Below are positions 52,988-63,883 of a stretch of 64,000 nucleotides of DNA, one piece after another (positions within the stretch are counted from its first letter, which is position 1; the number at the start of each line of letters is the position of its first letter). The notes beneath the pieces were generated by a model. The model was not told the DNA's origin. It did not search any database and worked only from the letters and a program-made list of their open reading frames with translations. The position numbers and the translations under genes were made by a program. The DNA lies in contig NZ_NJGV01000008.1 in the NCBI RefSeq assembly GCF_002213425.1, forward strand, positions 1 through 64,000. The letters run 5' to 3'. Source of the stretch: Herbaspirillum aquaticum. GTDB lineage: Bacteria; Pseudomonadota; Gammaproteobacteria; Burkholderiales; Burkholderiaceae_D.

Positions 52988-53659
52988 ATGGCTTATCAAT
53001 TCGATTTTCTTTCCACGCTCGACTACACCGACGTCATCGTCAAGGGTGTGGCGACCACCGCCGAGCTCATCGCCATCGGCGGCGTGCTGGGCGTGGCCGT
53101 GGGCATCTTTGGTGCCTGGGCGCGCACACAGGGGCCGGGCTGGCTCAAACCCATCGTCAGCGGCTATGTGGAGATCATCCGCAACACGCCCTTCCTGGTG
53201 CAGCTGTTCTTCATCTTCTTCGGCCTGCCGTCGCTGAACATCCACATCAGTGAAATCACGGCGGCCATCCTGGCCATGGTGATCAACCTGGGCGCCTACA
53301 GCACCGAGATCATCCGCGCCGGCGTGCAGGCGATTCCGCGCGGGCAGATTGAGGCGGCGCAATCGCTGTCGATGTCGCGCGGGCAGATCTTCCGCCACAT
53401 CATCCTGCGTCCGGCGCTGCAGAAAATCTGGCCGGCATTGTCTTCGCAGGTGGTCATCGTCATGCTGGGCTCGGCGGTGTGTTCGCAGATCGCGGTGGAA
53501 GAATTGTCCTTCGCGGCCAACTACATCCAGGGCCGCAACTTCCGCGCCTTCGAAGCCTACATCGTCGCCACCGCTATCTACCTGGTGCTGGCCATCCTGC
53601 TGCGCCAGTTGCTGCGCCTGATCGGCAACTACTTCATCACCGCCCGGAGGACCGCATGA
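52988..53659 (+). CDS. ABC transporter permease, polar amino acid type (first)
   Basis: A 223-residue inner-membrane permease (HisM/GlnP type) with about five helices. N-terminal TTAELIAIGGVLGVAVGIFG; the family block YVEIIRNTPFLVQLFFIFFG; the EAA-like loop IPRGQIEAAQSLSMSRGQIF that contacts the ATPase. Its stop overlaps the start of the second permease (ATGA), so the two form a coupled heterodimer. Confidence 0.93.
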   Translation: MAYQFDFLSTLDYTDVIVKGVATTAELIAIGGVLGVAVGIFGAWARTQGPGWLKPIVSGYVEIIRNTPFLVQLFFIFFGLPSLNIHISEITAAILAMVINLGAYSTEIIRAGVQAIPRGQIEAAQSLSMSRGQIFRHIILRPALQKIWPALSSQVVIVMLGSAVCSQIAVEELSFAANYIQGRNFRAFEAYIVATAIYLVLAILLRQLLRLIGNYFITARRTA

Positions 53660-54312
53660 TCACGTTCACTACCTGGGACATCGTCCGCAACCTGATGCTG
53701 GCGTGGCGCTGGACCATCCTGCTGTCGCTGGTCACCTTCGTGCTCGGCGGCGCGCTGGGCCTGATCATCCTCTTCATGCGCACCTCGCGCCAGAACTGGC
53801 TGCGGCAAGTCGCACGGCTCTACATCGAACTGTTCCAGGGCACGCCGCTGCTGATGCAGCTGTTCCTGGTCTTCTTCGGCATTGCGCTGTTCGGTATCGA
53901 AGTGCCGGCCTGGCTGGCAGCCGGACTGGCGCTGATGTGCTGGAGCGCGTCGTATCTCGCCGAGATCTGGCGCGGCTGCGTGGAAGCCATTCCCAAGGGG
54001 CAGTGGGAAGCCTCGTCGGTACTGGCCATGGGCTACTTCCAGCAGATGCGCTACATCGTGCTGCCGCAGGCTTTCCGTATTGCGATTGCACCGACGGTGG
54101 GATTTGGCGTACAGATCATCAAGTCCACTGCGGTGACCTCCATCATCGGCTTCATCGAATTGTCCAAGGCCGGCACCGTCATCACCAATGCCACCTTCCG
54201 CCCCTTCACGGTGTTTGCCATCGTGGGCGCCTTCTACTTCGTGCTTTGCTGGCCGCTGTCCAAGTACAGCCAGTCTTTAGAAAGGAAATACAATGCCGCT
54301 CATCGCCATTGA
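53656..54312 (+). CDS. ABC transporter permease, polar amino acid type (second)
   Basis: A 218-residue permease paralogous to the upstream one: [40 protein letters not shown] and the coupling loop [20 protein letters not shown]. It completes the transmembrane heterodimer. Overlaps the ATPase gene start by 20 bp; ATG is four bases before the preceding stop. Confidence 0.93.
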   Translation: MITFTTWDIVRNLMLAWRWTILLSLVTFVLGGALGLIILFMRTSRQNWLRQVARLYIELFQGTPLLMQLFLVFFGIALFGIEVPAWLAAGLALMCWSASYLAEIWRGCVEAIPKGQWEASSVLAMGYFQQMRYIVLPQAFRIAIAPTVGFGVQIIKSTAVTSIIGFIELSKAGTVITNATFRPFTVFAIVGAFYFVLCWPLSKYSQSLERKYNAAHRH

Positions 54313-55027
54313 CAACGTCAAGAAACGCTTCGGCGACAACGAAGTCCTCAAGGGCATCAGCCTGGACGTCGAACCGGGTGAAGTGATCGCCATCATCGGC
54401 AAGAGCGGCTCGGGCAAGTCCACGCTGCTGCGCTGTATCAACGGCCTGGAGAGCATCGACGAAGGCAACATCAGCGTAGCCGGCGCCAAGCTGGGTGCCA
54501 GCGAACTGGAGCTGCGCAACCTGCGCTTGAAGGTCGGCATGATCTTCCAGCAGTTCAACCTGTTCCCGCATCTCTCGGTGGGCCGCAACGTGATGATTGC
54601 GCCGATGATCGTCAAGGGCACGAGCGAAGCCGAGGCGATGGCCACCGCCAAGGCCAACCTGGAGAAGGTCGGGCTGGGCCACAAGTTCGATGCATTTCCG
54701 GACCAACTCTCCGGCGGCCAGCAGCAGCGCGTGGCCATTGCCCGCGCGCTGTCGATGAATCCGCAAGCCCTGCTGTGTGACGAGATCACCTCGGCGCTGG
54801 ATCCGGAACTGGTCAACGAAGTGCTGACCGTCATGCGCGGCCTGGCCAAGGAAGGCATGACGCTGTTGATGGTGACGCACGAGATGCGCTTTGCGCGCGA
54901 GGTCTGCAACCGGCTGGTGTTCATGCACCAGGGCAAGGTGCATGAGATCGGACCGCCGGAGGAATTGTTCGGCAATCCCAAGACGCCGGAATTGCAGCAG
55001 TTCATTGGCATGACGCAGGGGGCTTAA
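54293..55027 (+). CDS. ABC transporter ATP-binding protein, amino acid type
   Basis: A 244-residue ATPase of the GlnQ/HisP family. Walker [10 protein letters not shown] (36-44), Q-loop FQQFNLFPH, signature LSGGQQQR (about 139-146), Walker [14 protein letters not shown] (Asp-Glu), switch His in MVTHEM. Closes the importer operon; a strong terminator follows. Confidence 0.96.
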   Translation: MPLIAIDNVKKRFGDNEVLKGISLDVEPGEVIAIIGKSGSGKSTLLRCINGLESIDEGNISVAGAKLGASELELRNLRLKVGMIFQQFNLFPHLSVGRNVMIAPMIVKGTSEAEAMATAKANLEKVGLGHKFDAFPDQLSGGQQQRVAIARALSMNPQALLCDEITSALDPELVNEVLTVMRGLAKEGMTLLMVTHEMRFAREVCNRLVFMHQGKVHEIGPPEELFGNPKTPELQQFIGMTQGA

Positions 55028-55058
55028 ACCCGCCACGTGTCAGCCGGAGTCAGAAAAG

Positions 55059-55090
55059 AAAAAGCCGAAGGTGCTCGCCTTCGGCTTTTT
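55059..55090 (+). terminator. Terminator after the ABC importer operon
   Basis: AAAAAGCCGAAGG and CCTTCGGCTTTTT arms around a six-base loop; also suited to the convergent lipoprotein gene. Confidence 0.9.
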
Positions 55091-55138
55091 CATTCATGTC
55101 CTGCACGGATGTCGCTGGCGATGCGGCCAGCCTGAGCG

Positions 55139-55684
55139 TTACCGGTCGACTTCACACACCTTCCGGTCATTCTCATAAAACACCACCGGCCCCGTCGTGA
55201 ATCGTTCCTTGGGAATGGCCACCATCAGGTAATCCTTGATGCGATACGAAGCACCGGAAGCCGGTGCACGATAGAGATAGTTCAGGCGTAGAGTGCCGTC
55301 GCGCAGATGCAGCGACAAGGGCGTGAAGACATGGGGGCGTTCGGCCGCATCCGGGGCGCTCATGCTGCGCGCGACCACCAGGTATTGCTTGCGCTCGAAA
55401 TGATCAGCCGAGGGGCCGAAGGGACGCTTGTCGTTCATCACCGGGGCCGGCTGCATCCAGCGGTCCCATTCGGCGCGGCTGCGGATCAGGGCACAGAAGA
55501 CCGGCTGACGCTGCTCATCCCAGTTCTTCAGGAAACCCTGGTAGGAACCGCTGAGAATGGTCTTGTAAGGGACTACCGTCGGGTCCTCGGCTTCCGTCCA
55601 CGGCATCACCGAACATCCCGACATGGCCACCAGCACCGTGCCACCCACGATCCACTGCATGCTTTCCCTGATCGACTTGCGCAT
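55139..55684 (-). CDS. Hypothetical lipoprotein
   Basis: A 181-residue protein of no family I recognise. Signal peptide with lipobox MSGC (Cys about residue 24). The mature part contains YKTILSGSYQGFLKNWDEQR, VFCALIRSRAEWDRWMQPAP and a C-terminal TTGPVVFYENDRKVCEV. Its single-domain size and position suggest a free-standing periplasmic lipoprotein convergent with the ABC operon. Confidence 0.72.
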   Translation of the reverse strand: MRKSIRESMQWIVGGTVLVAMSGCSVMPWTEAEDPTVVPYKTILSGSYQGFLKNWDEQRQPVFCALIRSRAEWDRWMQPAPVMNDKRPFGPSADHFERKQYLVVARSMSAPDAAERPHVFTPLSLHLRDGTLRLNYLYRAPASGASYRIKDYLMVAIPKERFTTGPVVFYENDRKVCEVDR

Positions 55685-57044
<1,360 letters not shown>

Positions 57045-57068
57045 GCCCGCCGCAGCCCGCCACACCGC

Positions 57069-57098
57069 GCCCGGCCCCGTGCCGGGCGTTTTCTTTTC
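57069..57098 (+). terminator. Terminator of the adenine deaminase gene
   Basis: GCCCGGC and GCCGGGC arms around a five-base loop, followed by GTTTTCTTTTC. Confidence 0.85.
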
Positions 57099-57340
57099 AT
57101 ATCCCCTGCGGTCAAGCACGCTTCTTGCATAGCCGTGACAGGGGATTGGCGACGGTCCGGCCCGTCTTTTGCAGCGCGCCACCGACACCATTGACCACCC
57201 GTTTTTGCCGCAATCGTACGCACGGATTGACAACAATTTCTGGAATAAAGATTACGCCATGCAGCACGCGGTACACCATTGTTCACAAGGGAAATTTGCC
57301 CCGTCGGCGCTGCGCCGCAGCATCGAAAGTCGCGCAGACA

Positions 57341-57359
57341 GTGACCCAAAGAGGGTCAC
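57341..57359. promoter_or_regulatory. Palindrome GTGACCC-N5-GGGTCAC upstream of the second GntR gene
   Basis: Perfect 7-bp inverted arms about 125 bp before the regulator start, in a 438-bp gene-free gap (57045-57482). Size and symmetry fit a dimeric repressor operator; which protein binds is unknown. No other feature is seen in this gap apart from a TTGACA-like box at 57227-57232. Confidence 0.5.
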
Positions 57360-57482
57360 AGGGCATTCTTTTTGGTGCAGAATGAGCCCCGTTTTGTTGC
57401 AAATCCATTTTCAGATTGTTGACGATCCATGCGCCTCGTTGTTGACCGGCAAGACCTTCCAGACAGTCATTCCAGCCAGAGC

Positions 57483-58232
57483 ATGAGCATCATGAACAAA
57501 GCCAGCAAAACCGCACGCCCCCCTGCCGCCCCGGCCCGCGCCAGTGCGCGCGAGCGCGAAAGCACGGGAGCGGTCGAGGAGAGGATGTACCAGGACATCT
57601 ATGACGCGATCATGGAGCACCGCCTGCCGCCGCGTACCAAGCTGACCGAGCAGACCCTGTGCCAGATCTACGACACGGCCCGCCACACGGTGCGCAAGGT
57701 GCTCTCGCGCCTGGCCTCGGAGGGCATGGTGGACCTGGAAGCCAACCGAGGCGCCTTCATCGCCAGCCCTTCGCATGCCGAGGTGCGCGACATGTTCGAG
57801 TTGCGCAACATCCTCGAACATGCGGTGCTGGAGAAGGTCGGGCGCGAGGCCGGCACACGCCAGATCGCCGGCTTGCGGCGCATGGTGGAGGAAGAGCGGG
57901 ATTGCTACCTGAACGGTGACCGGCCGCGCTGGATCCGGCTTTCCGCCCAGTTCCACCTGGCGCTGGCGGAGCTGACCGGCAATGCGCTATTGGTGGACAC
58001 CTTGCGCAAGCTGGTCTCGCGCACCACGCTGATGATCGCCAAGACGGAGGCGCCGGGTCACAACGCCTGCTCCTTCGATGAACACGAGACCGTGCTGGAA
58101 GCGCTGGAAAAAGGCGATGTCGCCGCTGCCCAGTCGCATATGGCACATCACTTGCATTTGTGCGAGGACCGGGTACGGCCGGATGCGGATGACCAGTTCG
58201 ATCTGCGTGCCGTGCTCGGCAAGGGACTGTGA
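57483..58232 (+). CDS. GntR-family (FCD) regulator of ureide/purine genes
   Basis: A 249-residue transcription factor; ATG at 57483 (another in-frame at 57492). After a basic, Ala-rich leader (about 1-35) comes the winged helix-turn-helix: YQDIYDAIMEHRLPPRTKLT, LCQIYDTARHTVRKVLSRL and wing VDLEANRGAFIASP. FCD domain with SAQFHLALAELTGNALLVDT and DEHETVLEAL (His). It is followed by the NCS1 permease, racemase and allantoinase in the same direction, so it probably controls them in response to a purine breakdown product. Confidence 0.85.
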   Translation: MSIMNKASKTARPPAAPARASARERESTGAVEERMYQDIYDAIMEHRLPPRTKLTEQTLCQIYDTARHTVRKVLSRLASEGMVDLEANRGAFIASPSHAEVRDMFELRNILEHAVLEKVGREAGTRQIAGLRRMVEEERDCYLNGDRPRWIRLSAQFHLALAELTGNALLVDTLRKLVSRTTLMIAKTEAPGHNACSFDEHETVLEALEKGDVAAAQSHMAHHLHLCEDRVRPDADDQFDLRAVLGKGL

Positions 58233-58455
58233 CCCACGGGCCGGCGCGCACACCCTGATTTTCCCGCCAGGGAGGATCAGGAAGATGGAAGAAGGAAGTG
58301 AGAAACAAACAGGGCCACGTCGCGCGGCCACATGCAATACCGACCGTGTGACCACCACCATGCCGACAAGAGCATGCAGGAAGTCCGTTGAACAGCCCGG
58401 CTGCGGCCGGGCGTGATTCGCTTCACCCCACCTTTCTCTTTGATGGAGACCGGCC

Positions 58456-59907
58456 ATGACTACCGACGCTTCCCCCTCTGCTGCACCCGGCGCCTATATC
58501 GCCGGCGCCGACGATGCGCGCCTGACCAATGAAGACCTTGCCCCGCTGAAGAAACAGACCTGGGGTTCCTACAACATCTTTGCCTTCTGGATGTCCGACG
58601 TGCACAGCGTGGGCGGCTACGTGTTTGCCGGCAGCCTGTTCGCCCTGGGCCTGACCAGCTGGCAGGTGCTGATCTCGCTGCTGATCGGCATCAGCATCGT
58701 TTACCTGCTCTGCAACCTGGTAGCGCGTCCCAGCCAGGCGCATGGCGTGCCCTATCCGGTGATGAGCCGCCTGTCCTTTGGCGTGCTGGGCGCCAATGTC
58801 CCGGCCATGATCCGCGGCCTGATCGCGGTGGCCTGGTACGGCATCCAGACCTACCTGGCCTCAGCCGCCTTCGTGGTGGTGGTGCTGAAGTTCTTCCCGG
58901 AATTGAAGCCTTATGCCGATGTCCACGTGCACTCCTTCGCCGGTCTCTCCACCCTGGGCTGGGGCGGCTTCCTGCTGCTGTGGGTGTTGCAGGCGCTGGT
59001 GTTCTGGAACGGCATGGAGACCATCAAGAAGTTCATCGACTTTGCCGGTCCGGCGGTCTATGTGGTCATGTTCATCCTGGCGGGCTGGATGATCTACAAG
59101 GCTGGCTGGCAGAACGTGGGCCTGAACCTGGGCGAGATCAAGTACAGCGGCTGGGCGGCGGTCTCGATGATGATCACGGCGATCTCGCTGGTGGTGTCCT
59201 ACTTCTCCGGGCCGATGCTCAACTTCGGCGACTTCTCCCGCTACTGCCATACTTTCGCCGATGTGAAGCGCGGCAACTTCTGGGGCCTGCCGGTCAACTT
59301 CCTGGCCTTCTCGATAGTCACGGTGGTGACGACTTCTGCCACCATCGCCGTGTTTGGCGAGCTGATTACCGACCCGGTGGAAACCGTCTCGCGCATCGAC
59401 AGCACCACGGCTGCGGTGATCGGCGCGCTGACCTTCCTGACGGCCACCATCGGCATCAACATCGTGGCCAACTTCGTCTCGGCCGCCTTCGATTTCTCCA
59501 ACCTCTCGCCCAGCCGCATCAGCTGGCGCGCCGGCGGCATGATCGCGGCCACGGCCTCGATCTTCATCACGCCCTGGAACCTGTTCGGCAATCCGGAAGT
59601 GATCCATTACACGCTCGATGTGCTGGGGGGCTTCATTGGCCCGCTGTACGGCATCCTGCTGTCGGACTACTACCTGGTCAAGCAACGCCAGGTGAAGGTC
59701 GAGGATCTCTACACCATGCGTCCGGAAGGCCGTTACTGGTACACCAATGGCGTCAACCGTGATGCGGTCAAGGCGCTGGTGCTGGCCGCTGCCGTCTGCG
59801 TGGCCTGCGTGATGCTGCCGCAGCTGCGTAAAGCAGCGGACTTCTCGTGGTTCATCGGTGCGGCGCTGGGCGCGGTGTTTTACCTGATGTTCGCGCGCAA
59901 GCGTTGA
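58456..59907 (+). CDS. NCS1-family nucleobase/allantoin permease
   Basis: A 483-residue, 12-helix inner-membrane transporter of the nucleobase:cation symporter-1 family. Signatures: NEDLAPLKKQTWGSYNIFAF at the N-terminus, FWMSDVHSVGGYVFAGSLF in helix 1, AHGVPYPVMSRLSFGVLGAN, and the internal SPSRISWRAGGMIAA and LGGFIGPLYGILLSDYYLVK. Family members import uracil, allantoin, hydantoins or cytosine; the next genes (racemase, allantoinase) point to allantoin. GGAGACCGGCC precedes the ATG. Confidence 0.92.
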   Translation: MTTDASPSAAPGAYIAGADDARLTNEDLAPLKKQTWGSYNIFAFWMSDVHSVGGYVFAGSLFALGLTSWQVLISLLIGISIVYLLCNLVARPSQAHGVPYPVMSRLSFGVLGANVPAMIRGLIAVAWYGIQTYLASAAFVVVVLKFFPELKPYADVHVHSFAGLSTLGWGGFLLLWVLQALVFWNGMETIKKFIDFAGPAVYVVMFILAGWMIYKAGWQNVGLNLGEIKYSGWAAVSMMITAISLVVSYFSGPMLNFGDFSRYCHTFADVKRGNFWGLPVNFLAFSIVTVVTTSATIAVFGELITDPVETVSRIDSTTAAVIGALTFLTATIGINIVANFVSAAFDFSNLSPSRISWRAGGMIAATASIFITPWNLFGNPEVIHYTLDVLGGFIGPLYGILLSDYYLVKQRQVKVEDLYTMRPEGRYWYTNGVNRDAVKALVLAAAVCVACVMLPQLRKAADFSWFIGAALGAVFYLMFARKR

Positions 59908-59946
59908 GCGTCGCCGACCTGGACTTCATTGCATCAAGGAACAAGC

Positions 59947-60681
59947 ATGCGCATCAAGCTGATCAATCCCAACACCACCATGAGCATGACGGAGGCCATG
60001 ACGGCCTGTGCCCGCCAGGTGGCGGCCCCCGGCACCGAGATCACGGGCGTAAGTCCGCAGATGGGGCCGGCCTCGATCGAGAGCCACTATGACGAGGCGC
60101 TGGCCGTGCCGGGGCTGCTGCAGGAAATCGAGCAGGGTGAGCGCGAGGGCGTGGATGCCTACGTGATTGCCTGTTTCGGTGATCCTGGCTTGTCGGCGGC
60201 GCGTGAGTTGGCGCGGGGGCCGGTGATCGGGATTGCTGAAGCGGCGATGCACATGGCCAGCCTGGTCGCGCCCTCCTTTTCGGTGGTGACAACGCTGGCG
60301 CGCACCAGCGGCATGGCCTGGCACCTGGCCGAGCGTTACGGCATGCAGCGTTTTTGCCGTAACGTGCGCGCCTGCGAGATTGCGGTGCTGGAGCTGGAGA
60401 ATCCGGCGTCCGATGCGCGGGCGCGCATTACCGAGGAGTGCCGGCGGGCGCTGGCCGAGGACGGGGCCGAGGCCATCGTGCTGGGCTGCGCGGGCATGGC
60501 CGACCTGTGTGCGGCCATTGGCCGCGACATTGGTGCGCCGGTGATCGATGGCGTGACCGCAGCGGTCAAGCTGGCGGAGTCGCTGGTGGCACTGGGGCTG
60601 GGCACGGCCAAGGGGGGTGAATGGGCGCGGCCCTTGCCCAAGGCTTATCATGGATTGCTCAGCGGTTTTGCACGTGTGTGA
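59947..60681 (+). CDS. Asp/Glu/hydantoin racemase family, probable allantoin racemase
   Basis: A 244-residue cofactor-independent racemase. The two catalytic cysteines are visible: AYVIACFGDPGLSAARELA (first) and AIVLGCAGMADLCAAIGRDI (second), with INPNTTMSMTEAM at the start typical of the HyuA/HpxA group. AAGGAACAAGC lies before the ATG. Located between the NCS1 permease and PuuE, it most likely interconverts the allantoin stereoisomers, so that allantoinase can use both. Confidence 0.88.
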   Translation: MRIKLINPNTTMSMTEAMTACARQVAAPGTEITGVSPQMGPASIESHYDEALAVPGLLQEIEQGEREGVDAYVIACFGDPGLSAARELARGPVIGIAEAAMHMASLVAPSFSVVTTLARTSGMAWHLAERYGMQRFCRNVRACEIAVLELENPASDARARITEECRRALAEDGAEAIVLGCAGMADLCAAIGRDIGAPVIDGVTAAVKLAESLVALGLGTAKGGEWARPLPKAYHGLLSGFARV

Positions 60682-60745
60682 TTTTTCCTGCGGCGCTGTG
60701 GTCGGGCGCTGCGATTTCCTTTCTTGACAGCCAAACGAAGAACTT

Positions 60746-61678
60746 ATGTCACAGCAACAAACTTACCCTCGCGACCTGGCCGGCTACGGCCGCAATCCGC
60801 CGCACGCGCGCTGGCCTGGCCAGGCGCGGGTGGCTTTGCAATTCGTGCTCAATTATGAAGAAGGCGGCGAGAATTGCGTCTTGCATGGCGATCCTGCGTC
60901 GGAGCAATTCCTTTCCGAGATCGTGGGGGCGGCGGCTTATCCGGCGCGGCACATGTCGATGGAATCGATTTACGAATATGGGTCGCGGGTGGGGGTGTGG
61001 CGCATCCTGCGCGAGTTCGAGAAGCGTGGTCTGCCGATGACGATCTTTGGCGTAGCGACGGCCTTGCAGCGTTCGCCTGATGTGACCCAGGCGTTCCAGG
61101 AATTGGGGCATGAGATCGCTTGCCATGGCTTGAAGTGGATTCACTACCAGAACATGGATATCGAGACCGAGCGGGCGCATATGCGGGAGGCGGTGCAGAT
61201 TTTCCGTGAGCTCACCGGGAGCGCGCCGCTGGGCTGGTATACGGGGCGGGATTCGCCCAATACGCGGCAGCTGGTGGTGGAGCATGGGGGCTTTGCCTAT
61301 GACTCCGATTACTACGGGGATGATCTGCCGTTCTGGACTGAAGTGGAGACCAGCGATGGAGTGAAGGCGCCGCATCTGGTGGTGCCTTACACGTTGGATT
61401 CCAATGACATGCGGTTTGCTACGCCGCAGGGGTTCAATACCAGCGAGCACTTCTACCAGTACCTGAAAGATAGCTTCGACGTGCTCTATGAAGAGGGTGA
61501 AGAGGCGCCGAAGATGCTGTCCATCGGGATGCATTGCCGCTTGCTTGGGCGGCCTGGGCGGTTCCGCGCCCTGCAGCGCTTCCTGGATTATGTGCAGTCA
61601 CATGACAAGGTCTGGATCTGCCGGCGGATTGATATCGCTGAACACTGGAAGAAGACGCATCCGTTTTCCGAACGCTGA
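60746..61678 (+). CDS. puuE: PuuE-type allantoinase
   Basis: A 310-residue cofactor-independent allantoinase of the polysaccharide-deacetylase-like fold. Typical features: YPRDLAGYGRNPPHARWPGQ at the N-terminus, LQFVLNYEEGGENCVLHGD, PMTIFGVATALQRSPDV, HEIACHGLKWIHYQNMDIET and MLSIGMHCRLLGRPGRFRAL. It converts allantoin to allantoate. Last plus-strand gene of the cluster; a hairpin is found shortly downstream. Confidence 0.93.
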   Translation: MSQQQTYPRDLAGYGRNPPHARWPGQARVALQFVLNYEEGGENCVLHGDPASEQFLSEIVGAAAYPARHMSMESIYEYGSRVGVWRILREFEKRGLPMTIFGVATALQRSPDVTQAFQELGHEIACHGLKWIHYQNMDIETERAHMREAVQIFRELTGSAPLGWYTGRDSPNTRQLVVEHGGFAYDSDYYGDDLPFWTEVETSDGVKAPHLVVPYTLDSNDMRFATPQGFNTSEHFYQYLKDSFDVLYEEGEEAPKMLSIGMHCRLLGRPGRFRALQRFLDYVQSHDKVWICRRIDIAEHWKKTHPFSER

Positions 61679-61705
61679 TTTATTCTTTTTTGGAATTGGT
61701 CTGTG

Positions 61706-61740
61706 CCGCCCTTGGGTTTTGTCCTTGGGCGGTATTTCTT
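61706..61740 (+). terminator. Probable terminator of the ureide operon
   Basis: CCGCCC and GGGCGG arms with a loop of about 15 bases, followed by TATTTCTTT; 27 bp after the puuE stop. Confidence 0.6.
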
Positions 61741-61760
61741 TGTCGGCGTTGGTTTTGTGG

Positions 61761-62580
61761 TTTGGGGTAGTCTGCACAGATTGCTTTCCTGCGCTCTAGC
61801 TTAATTCTTATCTTTCTCCGGTCGGAAGGACGCGCCGGGGGCGGCCCGGCAGCCGCTCACTTTTCTTGTCTCGCCAAGAAAAGTAAGCAAATGAAGGCGA
61901 CCGCAACTCCGCCGCCCTCCTTCGGAGGGTCCCCGCTTCAGGAGCCAATAAAACGGGAAAAATAAAGTCGCTTCGCTCCGGTTATTTTTCTGATCCGTTT
62001 TATTGGCTCCTGAAGCGGCGGCGCAGATGCGGACAGCCGAAACGGCTCGCCTTCGGCATCGCAATACCTCCGACTCGCCTGCGGCTTTGCCTTGCCGTTC
62101 TTTAGCCTTCGATACGTCGCTGCGCGACTACTCAGGACGACCGAAGGGAAATTATTTACACAAAAGCCAAAAACAAAAAAGGAAAATCCCAAAACCCGGA
62201 ACGGGAGTGGGAACGATCAAAAGGTCGATGCCACAGGCGAGCCAACCCAAAGCCGAAGGCGAGTCGGAGACGCTGCGAGGCCGAAGGCGAGCCCGTGGAG
62301 GTTGCCGTCCCCATAGAGCCAGCCGTCGCAGCGGAGCGAAAAGTGGATCAGAAGGATAGTCGGAGCGAAGCGACTCTATCCTTCCCACTTTTCGCTTCGC
62401 TGCGACGGGGACCCTCCGAAGGAGGGCTGGCTCTTTGGGGTCGCCTTCTTTTGCTTACTTTTCTTGGCGAGACAAGAAAAGTGAGCGGCTGCCGGGCCGC
62501 CCCCGGCGCGTCCTTCCGACCGGAGAGAGATAAGAATTAAGCTAGAGCGCAGGAAAGCAATCCGTGCAGACTGCCCCAAA
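61761..62580. repeat. 820-bp nested inverted-repeat element, non-coding
   Basis: Outer arms 61761-61935 and 62406-62580 (175 bp each) are near-identical inverted copies with only scattered differences; a central 470 bp contains further palindromes. Left inner hairpin: 61935-61956 pairs perfectly with 61995-62016 (22 bp), with GAAAAATAA/TTATTTTTC inside. Right inner hairpin: 62323-62346 pairs with 62385-62408 (one mismatch in 24). CTCGCCTTCGGC-type motifs on the left are mirrored by GCCGAAGGCGAG on the right. No transposase. Open frames within it are translations of the repeats and are not taken as genes. Confidence 0.85.
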
Positions 62581-62629
62581 CAGAACAACCAGAAAAGCCC
62601 GCAGCCAAGACAACCCCACACTCAACAAA

Positions 62630-63883
62630 TCACTTAACGGGAGCGCCGCTTTCGAACCACTTGCCAATGATGGCGCGTTCAGCGTCGGTGATCTGGGTCA
62701 TGTTCCCTAAAGGCATGGCCTTCTGCACGACAGCCTGTTGATAGATCTGCTGAGCGTGCTGGGAGATATGTTCAGGCGAATCGAGCAGAACGCCCTTGCC
62801 GGGCACCGGCATGAGGGTAGGTTTGGCGGCATGGCACTGGATGCATCGCGCCTGGATCACTTGCTGGACTTGGGCAAACGACCCTGCGGCCACAGCGTCG
62901 CCAGCAGGAGCAGCGGATGAAGCCTCAGCAGAAGGAGAAGGAGCAACAGCCGCCACAGGTTTGGATTGCATGGCAGGACTCATCCACAAGATCACCGCCA
63001 GCAGCAGCGCAACAGCAATCCCCGGATACCACCAGTTATAAACCCCCTTGTGCCGCAACACGAAGAACTGCCGGATCAAGGCACCGGCCGCCATGATGCA
63101 CAACAGGACCACCCAGTTATGCGGCGCGCTATAGGTCATGCTGTAGTGATTGGACAGCATGGCAAACAGCACCGGCAAGGTGAAGTAGGTATTGTGGACA
63201 CTACGCTGCTTGCCGCGCTTGCCATGAATCGGATCGGGCGCTTGCCCGGCCCGCATGGAAGCCACCATCTTGCGCTGCCCCGGAATGATCCACACCAGCA
63301 CATTCGCGCTCATGATGGTGGCCAGGGAAGCCCCGCTGATGAGGAAAGCCGCCCGCCCCGAAAACAGATGGCAAGCCGCCCAAACAGAAACGATCACCTG
63401 CAAGCCGACCAGCAGGTTGACCAGCCGATCCGCCCCTGGCCGATCCCCGATGGTGCTGCAGATCGCGTCATAGATCAGCCAGTTGAAGACCAGGAAGGCA
63501 ATCGCCGTTCCGCCCGCCATCGACGCCGACATGTCGAACACATTGCGATCGACCAAAAAGACGTTCGCATTGAAGAGATACAGCAGCGAAAACAAGGCAA
63601 AGCCAGACAGCCACGTGCTGTAAGACTCCCAATAAAACCAGTGCAGATGCTCCGGCAACACCTTGGGTGCAAGAAGATACTTTTGCGGATTGTAGAAACC
63701 GCCGCCATGCACCGCCCACAACTCGCCCCCGACACCCTTCTCCTTGAGCTCCGGATCGGTCGGCGCCACCAGGCTGTTGTCCAGCCAAACGAAATAGAAG
63801 GAAGAACCGATCCACGCAATCGCCGTGATCACGTGCAGCCAGCGCAGCAGCAAGTTCAGCCAGTCAAGTAGGTATGCTTCCAT
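62630..63883 (-). CDS. puuD: Membrane urate oxidase PuuD with cytochrome c domain
   Basis: A 417-residue integral membrane protein. About eight helices over residues 10-310 form the urate hydroxylase (DUF989) domain, starting LNLLLRWLHVITAIAWIGSS (heme-type His) and including SVHNTYFTLPVLFAMLSNHY. A Pro/Ala linker leads to a C-terminal cytochrome c domain with CIQCH near residue 346 and a distal Met in KAMPLGNMTQ. It oxidises urate to 5-hydroxyisourate, passing electrons to a respiratory cytochrome. Convergent with puuE across the inverted-repeat element; together they span urate to allantoate. Confidence 0.92.
   Translation of the reverse strand: MEAYLLDWLNLLLRWLHVITAIAWIGSSFYFVWLDNSLVAPTDPELKEKGVGGELWAVHGGGFYNPQKYLLAPKVLPEHLHWFYWESYSTWLSGFALFSLLYLFNANVFLVDRNVFDMSASMAGGTAIAFLVFNWLIYDAICSTIGDRPGADRLVNLLVGLQVIVSVWAACHLFSGRAAFLISGASLATIMSANVLVWIIPGQRKMVASMRAGQAPDPIHGKRGKQRSVHNTYFTLPVLFAMLSNHYSMTYSAPHNWVVLLCIMAAGALIRQFFVLRHKGVYNWWYPGIAVALLLAVILWMSPAMQSKPVAAVAPSPSAEASSAAPAGDAVAAGSFAQVQQVIQARCIQCHAAKPTLMPVPGKGVLLDSPEHISQHAQQIYQQAVVQKAMPLGNMTQITDAERAIIGKWFESGAPVK

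Noticed and set aside
61801-62621. Several small open frames within the inverted-repeat element
   Set aside because: They are translations of the repeats and occur in mirrored pairs on the two strands; no ribosome-binding sites.
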